Origin: Acidobacteriota bacterium
Lineage (GTDB): Bacteria; Acidobacteriota; Terriglobia; Acidiferrales; UBA7541
Assembly: GCA_021324935.1 (NCBI GenBank)
Contig: JAJPIE010000037.1
Location: forward strand, 1 to 64,000
Direction: 5' to 3'
Length of the DNA stretch: 64,000 nt
This document shows, in pieces, positions 20,104 through 31,003 of this stretch (position 1 is its first letter; each line of letters starts with the position of its first letter). The notes below the pieces were generated by a model, which saw only the letters and a program-made list of their open reading frames with translations, was not told where the DNA came from and ran no database searches. Position numbers and translations under genes: made by a program.

Positions 20104-20124
20104 GCTATCACACGTTGTGATAGC
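20104..20124. repeat. Inverted repeat GCTATCACA-cgt-TGTGATAGC
   Basis: 9-bp perfect arms, 3-nt loop, intergenic. Confidence 0.7.
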
Positions 20125-20680
20125 CGCGTACCATCTCGCCCTGGCTCGTACTGCCGCTCCCGACTTCCTTCGCTGCCTTGTCCCCGCCGTATTACTTTCC
20201 AATTTGCAGCCCCAATCTTCGCGTAATTTTCGCGTTACATTCCGCAACTCCTTTCCTTCTCGCTCTCACAACCATTTCCGCCCATTTCTTCCGCTAAGTC
20301 CTTTCGCTGCCACTCTTAGGCGAACTCCCAGGGCTACCCCTTGCCAATACCCACCGATCACCGGCCTACAGAAGCCTCTATTCTCCCACGCAGATGCCTC
20401 CGTCCTGGCCTACCGTTTTCCATTTTCCAATTTAGATTTTCCCACTTCTCCTGGCCACCGCTTATGGCTAACGGCTTACGGCTCCAGCACCTCTTTGCCT
20501 CGCGGCTCTCGGGTCGCAGCTTACGTCCCCTCCGCCCATCACCAATCCCGTCCGCCTCAGAAGGCGGCCGCCACAAGCTTCAAGCCTTCTTCTCTTGCTC
20601 GCCACTCGTCACTTCGTACCAACATCCACCCAGCCCGCATCCTACAGATCGCCGTCCATTCCATCCGAGGTGATCTCGAC

Positions 20681-21211
20681 ATGAATTCCATCACGCCCGA
20701 GCAGGCCGCGTTTCTCCTGCAATACAATCTTCCCGCGGTGAAGAACGAGCATCGCACCACCGCCGCCGTCATCGCTGCCATCCCCTCCGCCAACGCCGAC
20801 TATCGCCCCGACCCGCAATCCAAAACCGCCGCCGAGCTTGCCTGGCACATCGCTGCCGCCGAGCATCGTTTTTATGGCGGCGTCGTCGCCGGCGCCTTCG
20901 ACTTCAACGCCATCCCTCGCCCCGAGGGCGGCATCACTCCCGAAAACATCTCCAAGTGGTACGAAGCCACCTTCGCCAAAAATTTTGAAGCGCTCACGCA
21001 CCTCTCGGGCGAACAAGCCGCCAAAATTCTCGACTTCCGCGGCGCCTTCCAGTTTCCCGCCGTCGCCTTCGTCGATTTCAGCCTGCGCCACTCGATCCAC
21101 CATCGCGGACAACTCTCCGCCTATTTGCGCGCCATGGGCGGCAAAGTCCCCGCGATCTACGGCGAAAGCTATGATTCCGAGCTGGCCAAGAAAGCCGCGC
21201 AAGCCGGCTGA
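20681..21211 (+). CDS. DinB superfamily protein (start within longer ORF 20117..21211)
   Basis: Three-His pattern: ELAWHIAAAEH...FVDFSLRHSIHHRGQLSAYLRAMGGKVPAIYG. Confidence 0.87.
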   Translation: MNSITPEQAAFLLQYNLPAVKNEHRTTAAVIAAIPSANADYRPDPQSKTAAELAWHIAAAEHRFYGGVVAGAFDFNAIPRPEGGITPENISKWYEATFAKNFEALTHLSGEQAAKILDFRGAFQFPAVAFVDFSLRHSIHHRGQLSAYLRAMGGKVPAIYGESYDSELAKKAAQAG

Positions 21212-21319
21212 AGGCAACAGAAGGGAGCGCTTACTTTTTTACAAGCGAGCTTCGCCCGTGCATGGTCCTTGGGGAGCGCAGCTTTAGCTCCGACGTAGAG
21301 ACTAGGCTACCAAGCGGCT

Positions 21320-22390
21320 TCAGCCCCTGAGGGCCGCTCTTATGCGTGCGCCCGCGCTCCCAAACATGACGCCACAGCGGAACATCTGGAACTCCGGCAC
21401 TTCGCGAATGTTCACCACCCGCGCCGGCACAAAAATCGCCGGGGCGTTCGGCGATTCCGGCGAAAATGGCACGGCGATCTGCACCTCTGTCGAGATGACG
21501 TACGGATTTTTGGTGCGAAAGCCCAGGCCGCCGCGCGACATGTCGATGCACGTCACCACGTCGTCGCCGAACGCTGCGCTGCGCACGCACGCAAAATAGT
21601 TCACCTTCGCCCGCACGCGATTCCTCCGGTCCTCGAGCGCCGCGCTCGCAGCCCGCGATTCGTTCCAATGTTTGGTTTCCGCGGATGCCCGTGCCTCGCG
21701 GACGCCCGCGTTTTCACGTGCTTCGTGCGGCCGCGCGCTCGCTCGCCGATCCATCGTTGGCGGCAGGCATTCCGCCAGCGGCTGCAAATCCCACTCGTGT
21801 TCCTCGATCACGCCCTCGCTCGCAAGCGGGCGCACGCTTTCCCGCCGCTGAACTTCTACACACTTTGGAGCCGCTTGCTTCGGCTTGGCGCGTGGTTCCA
21901 CCCCTGCTTCCGGGCGTTTCCACACCGTCGCGAAGCCGCATTCGCCGCAATACTTCACCAATCCGCCGTGAATCGCCACCACGTCGAACTCGAAGTCGCC
22001 GTTTAACACCGTCTCCGGCGAGCCGCAAGCCGAACACTCGAGCAAAAATTCCAGCGGGCGCTCTTCGAGCGAAGGCGGTGGCGGAAAATCCACTTGCCAG
22101 AAGTCCATGGAGTCGTCCAGAAACGCCACGCCGTAGGTGTGCTTGTCGCCTTGTTCGCCGATTTCGCCGACTACGCGAACTTCCGCTTCGCGATTGGTCA
22201 CCATCGAACGCAAGACGAGTTCCTGCTCCGCGAGCAGCTTGTGGGAAGAAACCACACCCGCGCCGTGCAGGCTCAGCACCACGGTGTGGGTCACTTCCGA
22301 AAACACGCGGCCTTCGGTGTCGCTGCCGATGAGAAGAATGGGAACGGACTTCGAGATGCGCCCGCTGCGGCGCAGTTTTTTGTACGTCAT
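21320..22390 (-). CDS. Dual PilZ-domain protein with central CxxC...CxxC zinc-ribbon-like segment
   Basis: RRNRVR...CIDMSRGGLGF PilZ signature; first copy RRSGR...LSLHGAGV; CSACGS...CGECGF between them. Confidence 0.8.
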   Translation of the reverse strand: MTYKKLRRSGRISKSVPILLIGSDTEGRVFSEVTHTVVLSLHGAGVVSSHKLLAEQELVLRSMVTNREAEVRVVGEIGEQGDKHTYGVAFLDDSMDFWQVDFPPPPSLEERPLEFLLECSACGSPETVLNGDFEFDVVAIHGGLVKYCGECGFATVWKRPEAGVEPRAKPKQAAPKCVEVQRRESVRPLASEGVIEEHEWDLQPLAECLPPTMDRRASARPHEARENAGVREARASAETKHWNESRAASAALEDRRNRVRAKVNYFACVRSAAFGDDVVTCIDMSRGGLGFRTKNPYVISTEVQIAVPFSPESPNAPAIFVPARVVNIREVPEFQMFRCGVMFGSAGARIRAALRG

Positions 22391-22541
22391 CCTGGCTACC
22401 TGGGGAAGGGGCCAAGAATTCTTCCCGCTCAGGATACAGGAAAAAGCCGCTGGCAGAGCGGTTTTTCGAGCGAGATGGGCCAGCCAATATTGAGTTTTGT
22501 CCCGAAGATAACTGTTTCAGAAAGGAACAGAGGCGGAAGAT

Positions 22542-23480
22542 TCAGCGAGGCAGGCCGGCACTGGCTGAGCAGCCGCACAGATGCCAAGCGATCAGCCGGC
22601 GGTGTACGGCGAATTTTTCGCGCCAGCGCTGGGATTGCCCCAGTGTCAACGCGGTGAACAAACCGCTGAACAGTGCGTCGATGACCAGCCGAAGCAGCAA
22701 ACCGACACGCAGCACAAAGCGAGCGGCCAGACCGCGATGTTTGGCGAAATAAGCGTAACGCGAGCGCCAATATTCAATGCGGGCGGCGGCGAGGTTTTGT
22801 CTCGCGGTTTGTCCCTGCCCATGCCAAACGCGGACCTGGGGAAGATGCGTGGTGGAAAATCCAGCCTGGCGTGCGCGCAAGCAGAAATCCGTCTCTTCGA
22901 GGAAAAAGAAGAAGCGCTCATCCAGGCCGCCGAGCAGATCCCAAACGGACCGGCGAACCAGGAAAAACGCGCCGATGACGGAATCGACCTCGAGCGGTTC
23001 GCGGAATTCCTGCTCTTTGCCCGGAAATTCCTTCGGCCAGAAGGTGCGCAGCAGAAATTTGTTTAAAAGCTCCGTAGCCAGGGAAGGGAAGTTGGCGATG
23101 GAGTTCTGTTTGCGCCCGTTCGGATGATAAAGCTGGCCGCCGACAATGCCGCAGCAGGGATGCCCGCGCATCCAGTCGACTGCGATTTGCAGAGCATCCG
23201 GCGCGATCCGCGCATCGGAATTCAGGAGCAACAGAAACTCGCCGCGAGCTTCGCGGGAGGCGAAATTCACGCCGCGCGCAAAGCCGAGATTCCGCTCCAT
23301 GTAAAAATAATGAATTTGCGGAAAAGCTTTCGGCAAAACTTCCCGTGTCTCGTCCGTGGAGCCGTTGTCCACGACGTGAATCTCTTTGGAAAGCGCGTCG
23401 GTGGATGCGAGCACGGACTCAATAGCTTCGCGGGTCTGGTGGCAGGTGTTGCGCGTGAGCAGAATGACGGAAACGTCCAA
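22542..23480 (-). CDS. Glycosyltransferase family 2
   Basis: DVSVILLTRNTCHQTREAIESVLAS...EIHVVDNGSTDET...FLLLLNSDARI; WqaN/rhamnosyltransferase-like layout. Confidence 0.9.
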   Translation of the reverse strand: MDVSVILLTRNTCHQTREAIESVLASTDALSKEIHVVDNGSTDETREVLPKAFPQIHYFYMERNLGFARGVNFASREARGEFLLLLNSDARIAPDALQIAVDWMRGHPCCGIVGGQLYHPNGRKQNSIANFPSLATELLNKFLLRTFWPKEFPGKEQEFREPLEVDSVIGAFFLVRRSVWDLLGGLDERFFFFLEETDFCLRARQAGFSTTHLPQVRVWHGQGQTARQNLAAARIEYWRSRYAYFAKHRGLAARFVLRVGLLLRLVIDALFSGLFTALTLGQSQRWREKFAVHRRLIAWHLCGCSASAGLPR

Positions 23481-23790
23481 ACAGAGCGCTCCTCGGTTGA
23501 AACGCCATCGGCCGCGCCTGGCGTGGCCTGCTTGAGTTTAGCAAGAGAGGAGCGAGCGGCAACAGAATAAGGCGAAGTGATGCAGGTAAATGGCGCAAGG
23601 GAAGATGCTCTGTTCCAGACGAAATGCGCCATCGTGTGGCGAACTCAGCCAGGCAGGCAGCGTTAGAGCACATTTCCCCGCGCAGTTCGGCACATAATTT
23701 TGCGAGCGAGGCCCATGAAACGAGGACCCACTCACTGCCTGTAGCTGCCCCACGGCTGGCCCGTGAGGTGCCAAGTGCCACCGGGTGGCC

Positions 23791-25215
<1,425 letters not shown>

Positions 25216-25461
25216 GTCCCACAAGAAGGCAACCCCTGTGCCAAACAGGATGTATGTTTCAGGGAGACCGCAAGCCGGGAGCCTCCTGAGAGTTGCGCGG
25301 CAGGGAAGTGCCAATAAGTGGAACGCCATCAAACAGGTGGGACAATTCAGAGAAGAGCACGAGTTGTGAAGCGTGGAGAAGGGGAGGGATGAGTAGAGTT
25401 TAAGAAGCTCAGAAAGCTGTTTCCAAATCGGGCCATTGTCCCGAATTGGATGGGAAGCCAT

Positions 25462-25815
25462 CTAATTTACGAAGAAACTTTCCTTGCTGTGGCGCGGTTG
25501 CACGCCATTCAGACGAAACTGGTGATGCCCTTCCGGACTGCACCCAACAAATTCCGCCTCGTAGGGAATGGGATTTGCGCGGTGCGCCGCCGTTGGGAGG
25601 ATCGGGCGCACGAAAATGATGGAGCCTTCCGAGAGCATGCGGCTGAGGGTCACATGCTTTCCGGCGAATTCGTCCCAGCCGAGCTCGGAGCGCTCGACAA
25701 AAAAGATCTCGTCTTCATCCCAGCCCGAAACTTCCACCAGACCGCTCTGCTGGAGGGAAAAAGATTCCGTGGATTTCATAAGCCGCTTCCTCCGCTCCTG
25801 AAAAGAGCAGTTCAT
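25462..25815 (-). CDS. Hypothetical small protein
   Basis: ORF with Met at MKSTESFSLQQ; adjacent and co-oriented with neighbours; no family recognised. Confidence 0.45.
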   Translation of the reverse strand: MNCSFQERRKRLMKSTESFSLQQSGLVEVSGWDEDEIFFVERSELGWDEFAGKHVTLSRMLSEGSIIFVRPILPTAAHRANPIPYEAEFVGCSPEGHHQFRLNGVQPRHSKESFFVN

Positions 25816-25978
25816 CGGCCATCACCAGGAAGGGAGGCTGGCGCAGGGAAAGCACTTAGAGGAGCGCGCACCGGCCGTCTGTACAGGGTCGAGACAATCG
25901 CCGGAATCCTGGTTCAAAGTGGCAATCCATTAAGGAATCTTGAGAGGCCCGATGGAGTATTTCCGCAGAGAGTCTAAA

Positions 25979-26644
25979 TCAGAAAAAGAGACGCATGGCA
26001 ACGGCCTCGACATAGGGATACACGCTGCGGAAAACGTACAGCGCGACCAATATTCCCGCGAGCGCATAATTGCTGCCGCGAATCTTGTCGAGATAGCTTT
26101 GCGCGGTGCGTTCGCTCATCAGCACCATGATACCGGCGCTGCCGTCGAGTGGAGGCACGGGGAGCAGATTGAATGTGCCTAGAAGAAGATTCAGCGAGAA
26201 AACGATGCTCAGCGCGATTCCCAGGAAGCTGGGCGCGCCGGTGACGGGTTCGCGATGGAAAAGATGCAGATAACGGCCGGCGCGAAGAGCAAGCACGGCG
26301 AGGAACATCAGCGTGAAGTTGGCAGCGGGACCCGCGAGGGCCATCCAGCCGGCGCGGCGCGGATGGCGGCGTTCCCATACTGGGTCGTAAGGCGCGCTCG
26401 CCCATCCGATCATGCCTCCGCCGGAAAGGAAGAAGCTCAGAAGCGGGAAAACCACCATTCCAAACGGAGAGCGCCGGATGTGGGGAATCGGATTCAAGCT
26501 GACCTGGCCGCCGAGAGCCGCGGTGGTGTCTCCCCCCAACTGAGCGACAAGCGCGTGGGAAGCTTCGTGGCAGGTGGTGGAAAAGAGAAAGACCATGTAG
26601 GAAATGAACCCGATCATCAGCATTTCGGGGGAAAGAGCGTTCAT
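25979..26644 (-). CDS. Site-2 protease family (M50-like) membrane metalloprotease
   Basis: TTCHEASHALVAQ (HExxH-type) and NLLPVPPLDGS motif in multi-pass protein. Confidence 0.85.
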   Translation of the reverse strand: MNALSPEMLMIGFISYMVFLFSTTCHEASHALVAQLGGDTTAALGGQVSLNPIPHIRRSPFGMVVFPLLSFFLSGGGMIGWASAPYDPVWERRHPRRAGWMALAGPAANFTLMFLAVLALRAGRYLHLFHREPVTGAPSFLGIALSIVFSLNLLLGTFNLLPVPPLDGSAGIMVLMSERTAQSYLDKIRGSNYALAGILVALYVFRSVYPYVEAVAMRLFF

Positions 26645-26851
26645 GATTGCTTCCGCTTTTGATCGCGCATGAGAAAACCGAAGACCTCAGGCGGGACTGG
26701 GCGTTGCGCCCTCCTTTGATTCAAATTTGATTCAGAATAACGCGGCGCTTTGGGCAGAGCGCGGAAATTCAAAACACGCGGCGAGTATCACATGCAGGAC
26801 CCGGAGCACGTCTCGCCCCCGTCAGACTAGCGCAAACCGCTTCCAACCTCA

Positions 26852-26872
26852 AAATATCGACTTACGATATTT
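26852..26872. promoter_or_regulatory. 21-bp palindrome AAATATCG-acttA-CGATATTT, operator-like
   Basis: 8-bp perfect inverted repeat, 5-nt spacer, about 110 bp upstream of the alcohol dehydrogenase gene. Confidence 0.5.
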
Positions 26873-26982
26873 GCGGGGCTGCGCCTTCCCTTCAGCTATA
26901 GTTTTGTGTATCGTTATTGCAACACGTGTGTTGGCCGCCTTCCTTTGTGATGTGCGGAGGAAATCCGAACTGAGGGCTTGCG

Positions 26983-27984
26983 ATGAAAGCCTGTTTCCTG
27001 CGCACACCTGCCGCAATTGAAACAAATCCCCTCGAGTATGGCGAATTTCCGAAGCCGGTGCCGGCGGCCGGCGAGGCTCTGATTCGCGTGGAGGTGTGCG
27101 GCGTTTGCCGCACGGACCTGCACGTGATTGAGGGAGAACTCACGGCCAAGAGATCGCCAGTGATTCCCGGGCACCAGGTGGTGGGCCACGTCGCTGCGCG
27201 CGGCACCGGAGCGGAGCGGTTGCTCCTCGGAGCGCGGGTTGGGGTGGCGTGGCTGCACAGGACGGACCAGAGTTGCGAATACTGCAAGCGCGGCGAAGAA
27301 AATCTTTGCGATCATCCGGAGTTCACGGGTTACACGGTGAACGGAGGCTACGCGGAATACCTGGTGGCGCCGGAGAATTTTGTGTATCCATTGCCGGAGA
27401 AGCTCTCCGCGGAACTCGCCGCGCCGTTACTCTGCGCGGGGATCATCGGCTACCGATGCCTGCGATTGAGCGGAGTGAAAGCGGGGGCAAAACTTGGTCT
27501 CTACGGATTTGGCGCCGCAGGTCACGTGGCCATACAGGTGGCGCGCTATTGGGGAGTGGAAGTGTATGCCTCCACGCGGGATGCGCGGCATCGAAAGTTG
27601 GCAAGCGAGTTAGGCGCGATCTGGACCGGCGGCACACTGGAGGCACCCCCGGAGAAACTCGATGCGGCAATCGTGTTCGCTCCGGCCGGGGAGATTGTGC
27701 CGGCTGCACTCGCCGCCTTGCGCAAGGGAGGTAGGCTGATTCTGGGCGGCATCCACATGAGCGATATCCCCCGCTTTCCGTATTCCCTGCTTTATCAGGA
27801 GCGGATGATACGAACTGTGGCCAACAACACGCGCCAGGACGGAGAGGAATTTCTTCGCCTGGCGGCGGAGATTCCGGTACATACGCACGTGCAGATGTTT
27901 CCGCTGGCGGACGCGAATCGCGCGCTGAACGCGCTGAAGAATGATGCGATTCCGGGCGCAGCGGTACTGCGCGTCCACGATTGA
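26983..27984 (+). CDS. Zinc-dependent alcohol dehydrogenase family protein
   Basis: [65 protein letters not shown]. Confidence 0.92.
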   Translation: MKACFLRTPAAIETNPLEYGEFPKPVPAAGEALIRVEVCGVCRTDLHVIEGELTAKRSPVIPGHQVVGHVAARGTGAERLLLGARVGVAWLHRTDQSCEYCKRGEENLCDHPEFTGYTVNGGYAEYLVAPENFVYPLPEKLSAELAAPLLCAGIIGYRCLRLSGVKAGAKLGLYGFGAAGHVAIQVARYWGVEVYASTRDARHRKLASELGAIWTGGTLEAPPEKLDAAIVFAPAGEIVPAALAALRKGGRLILGGIHMSDIPRFPYSLLYQERMIRTVANNTRQDGEEFLRLAAEIPVHTHVQMFPLADANRALNALKNDAIPGAAVLRVHD

Positions 27985-28032
27985 AGGCTCGCCTGCGCCG
28001 AACGGAAGGAAGCGGTTCCATCGGGAAATGCG

Positions 28033-29763
28033 ATGAGAATGATCCGCGAAGTGCGATTCATGTTTTTTTGTGGATTGCTTACCACAGCGGGTTGTTCGGC
28101 AAGCGCTCCGCATGCGCAGAGGGGGCAGGCATCACAGGCGGTGTCCGCAGCGGCGGCTCCCCCGGAAACGCTTTCGCCGGCGGGCAAGGCAAAGCTCGAG
28201 GCATTGCTCAGCAAAGGACGTCTGGAAGATTTGCAGTGGCCGAATTTTTCGGAATATGCCGCGCAAGTGCGGGAATTTTATGAGAGAGACGGCACTGCCC
28301 TGGAATGGACGCGGGAGGGGAAGCCGACGCAGCAGGCGCTCCAGTTGATTGGGGAATTGGAGCAGGCCGATCGCAAAGGTCTCGATTCGCGTGATTATGA
28401 TGCGGGGCGTTGGGCGGGCCGTCTGCAGGGGCTGAACGCCTCCGGACATCCGGCGGAAACCACGCTGGTGGAGTTTGATCTGGCGTTGACGGTAAGCGGG
28501 ATGCGCTACGCCTCCGATCTGCATCTCGGGAAGATCGATCCGCGTAAGTTGCACAAATCGTTTGAACCGGATCGCACCGAATATGATCTAGCCGATTTTC
28601 TACGGAAGCGGATTGCCGTTGCGCCGGACGTGGGCGAGGCATTCAAAAAGATTGAGCCGCCATACCTCGAATACTGGCGAGCGCTGGACGCACTGCAAAA
28701 ATATCTGAAGCTGGCCCGGGACGAGCAGCGCGTTCTTCTGCCGACGGTGGCCAAGCCGGTCGCCCCTGGCAAGCCGTACGCTGCAGTGCCGCAACTCGTG
28801 GAGCGGCTGAAATTTCTCGGCGATTTGCCTGTGGATACACCGAGCGCTGCGGAAAACGGGTTGTACGAAGGCTCCGTAGTCGAGGGCGTAAAACACTTTC
28901 AGATGCGACATGGCCTGGATGCGGCGGGAACTCTGGGAGCGCAGACGATTGCGGAACTGAACCGGCCAATGAGCGACCGAGTGAAGCAATTGCAGCTCGC
29001 GCTGGAACGCTGGCGATGGGTGCCGCACAATTTCGAGCAGCCCCCGATCGTGGTGAATATCCCGGAATTTGTCTTGCGCGCATACGACGAGGAGCGCCAA
29101 GTGCGATTGACCATGCGGGTGGTTGTGGGCCGCGCCCTGCACACACAAACTCCGGTGATGGAAGAGGACATGAAGTACGTCATCTTCTGGCCTTACTGGA
29201 ATGTGCCTACAAGCATCATGCGCCACGAAATGCTCCCGAAGATTGTAAAGAATCGCGCGTACCTGCAAAAAAATGGCTACGAAGTGACCTCATATTCCGG
29301 GCAGGTGGTGACGGAGGGAGTGGTCGACGACGACGTACTGGCCAAATTGCGCGCTGCCAAGCTGATGATCCGACAGAAACCCGGACCGAAAAACGCGCTC
29401 GGGCTGATCAAATTTATTTTCCCTAATGACAAAAACGTATATCTGCACGCGACGCCGGCGCAGAGTCTGTTTTCACAGAGCCGCCGGGATTTCAGCCACG
29501 GCTGCATTCGCGTGGAGAAACCCGCCGCACTGGCGGAATGGGTGCTGCGGAATAATCCCGGCTGGACGACAGAGCGCATCGATACCGCGCTTGCCGAGCA
29601 GAAGCAGATGCAGGTGAACCTGGCGAAAACGATTCCGGTCCTGATCGTTTATGGGACGGCGGTAGTGGCGGAAGACGGCACCGTCTATTTCTTCGACGAC
29701 ATCTATGGCCTGGACAAAGAGCTCGACAACCTGTGCTGCCAGGCGTATACCGCGGACAAGTAG
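28033..29763 (+). CDS. L,D-transpeptidase family lipoprotein, YcbB/LdtD-like
   Basis: PG-binding-like region VEGVKHFQMRHGLDAAGTLGAQTIAELN and catalytic SRRDFSHGCIRVEKPAALAEWVL; lipobox-like TTAGC. Confidence 0.92.
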   Translation: MRMIREVRFMFFCGLLTTAGCSASAPHAQRGQASQAVSAAAAPPETLSPAGKAKLEALLSKGRLEDLQWPNFSEYAAQVREFYERDGTALEWTREGKPTQQALQLIGELEQADRKGLDSRDYDAGRWAGRLQGLNASGHPAETTLVEFDLALTVSGMRYASDLHLGKIDPRKLHKSFEPDRTEYDLADFLRKRIAVAPDVGEAFKKIEPPYLEYWRALDALQKYLKLARDEQRVLLPTVAKPVAPGKPYAAVPQLVERLKFLGDLPVDTPSAAENGLYEGSVVEGVKHFQMRHGLDAAGTLGAQTIAELNRPMSDRVKQLQLALERWRWVPHNFEQPPIVVNIPEFVLRAYDEERQVRLTMRVVVGRALHTQTPVMEEDMKYVIFWPYWNVPTSIMRHEMLPKIVKNRAYLQKNGYEVTSYSGQVVTEGVVDDDVLAKLRAAKLMIRQKPGPKNALGLIKFIFPNDKNVYLHATPAQSLFSQSRRDFSHGCIRVEKPAALAEWVLRNNPGWTTERIDTALAEQKQMQVNLAKTIPVLIVYGTAVVAEDGTVYFFDDIYGLDKELDNLCCQAYTADK

Positions 29764-29796
29764 TTTCGCGCTGGAAAATCAGAAAAAGCCGGCGGA

Positions 29797-30483
29797 TCAA
29801 TCGCGGGGTGTATTCGCGGCTGTGCAGCCATAGCACCAAGTGCGGACGCGACCGGTGTCCACGTGGACGAAGCCCGACCGGGGATAATAGCCCACTCCAC
29901 CCTCGTGCAGCGCTAGCGCCGCGTTGCGCAGCGTCAAGGTGCTGATGCCGGGAATGCGAATGTCGATGGCGTGCGCCCGCATGTGCAGGCTGTTTTTGGC
30001 GACGCCGGCAGAGCGCGAGCGAAGGAATTCATTACTCCACGAGGAGCGGTAACCGCAGATGATGTCGATCTCGGCGTTAGGACGCCCGACGGCGGCGGTG
30101 AGCTGCGACAGGATGTCAAACAGGCGCGGATCGTAGTGCTTTACATCGCCGGTGCGATGGTCGCGCAGGAAGTGGTCAAGCTGAGCTTCGGCTTCGGGGA
30201 GAAATGTGTCGCCGTGGCGATAGACGATATCGATGTGTTCGCCGGTGTGCGTGTGAAAAAGACGCAGATGTTGATCGAGTGTGTGGTCAGGCTCGACGGC
30301 GAAGCTGGTTGAGTTGAATGCGATTGCGTATACAAGGCAGAACGCGAAAACAAAAACAAAGGCCACCACAGAAATGCGCAAGCAGCACCCTCCACTTTTT
30401 ATTTGGATGGCTCGCGGTCCCGGCGTGGTTTGCTGGGAGATGCGGGCGAAATTGAGATAGGAACGCAACCAAATGGGCGGCAA
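29797..30483 (-). CDS. DUF882/YcbK (MepK-like) zinc peptidase, M15 superfamily
   Basis: ICGYRSSWSNEFLRSRSAGVAKNSLHMRAHAIDIRIPG...SGFVHVDTGRVRTW. Confidence 0.88.
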   Translation of the reverse strand: MPPIWLRSYLNFARISQQTTPGPRAIQIKSGGCCLRISVVAFVFVFAFCLVYAIAFNSTSFAVEPDHTLDQHLRLFHTHTGEHIDIVYRHGDTFLPEAEAQLDHFLRDHRTGDVKHYDPRLFDILSQLTAAVGRPNAEIDIICGYRSSWSNEFLRSRSAGVAKNSLHMRAHAIDIRIPGISTLTLRNAALALHEGGVGYYPRSGFVHVDTGRVRTWCYGCTAANTPRD

Positions 30484-30512
30484 AGAGCGTTGAATTTTTC
30501 ATCGGAAATTTG

Positions 30513-30529
30513 TGTGATTTTCCATCACA
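30513..30529. promoter_or_regulatory. Palindrome TGTGAT-TTTCC-ATCACA, candidate upstream activator site
   Basis: 6-bp perfect arms; matches 34203..34219 in arms, spacer length and position relative to the promoter. Confidence 0.6.
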
Positions 30530-30663
30530 TTTGGGGTAAATCACGCAGAATTCAGGAAGGAGGGTGGGGTAAACTTGCGCATTGAGCCCGGTTTGGCTTG
30601 CAGTAAGGCTTGTATATTGAAAAGGTTGCAGGTGACTTGAGAAGGGCTCAGAGGCTGCCTCAG

Positions 30664-30681
30664 TTCGGCACAGCAGGTGCA
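30664..30681 (+). promoter_or_regulatory. Candidate sigma-54 (-24/-12) promoter TTCGGCACAGCAGGTGCA
   Basis: GG-N10-GC spacing with GGCAC and TGCA elements; 15/18 identical to 34351..34368. Confidence 0.6.
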
Positions 30682-30802
30682 AACAGAGACAGTGCGTTTT
30701 GGTACTCCAGAATCCGACAACGGCGAAAGGTTCGGCCTGTGCCCCTATGAAAAGCGGAGTCGGATTCAGAAAGCCGCTAGGCGGCGCTAGTCCGCAGCGA
30801 GA

Positions 30803-31003
30803 ATGGGTATGACGGTGAAATCATCGAATCGCTCCCACCGAATTCTTTACATGATTATGTTGCTTGGATTCGCCGTGGCACTGACCACTGCGCTGGTGCT
30901 GGCGGTCGAGCGGAGCCCCGAAGAAATGAAGTCGAGTACCCTACAGTCAAACACCGTCCCCGCGTTGCGTTCCGTTTGCCTGTGGGGGAACCGCAATGCG
31001 TAG
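30803..31003 (+). CDS. Small single-TM protein, leader gene of cytochrome operon
   Basis: 66 aa ORF, one hydrophobic helix YMIMLLGFAVALTTALVLAV; stop overlaps the downstream start by 8 bp. Confidence 0.5.
   Translation: MGMTVKSSNRSHRILYMIMLLGFAVALTTALVLAVERSPEEMKSSTLQSNTVPALRSVCLWGNRNA

Noticed and set aside
30563-30580. GGTGGGGTAAACTTGCGC as the sigma-54 core
   Set aside because: GG to GC spacing does not fit consistently between the two operons, while the TTCGGCA...TGCA 18-mer fits both; kept only as a shared flanking element.
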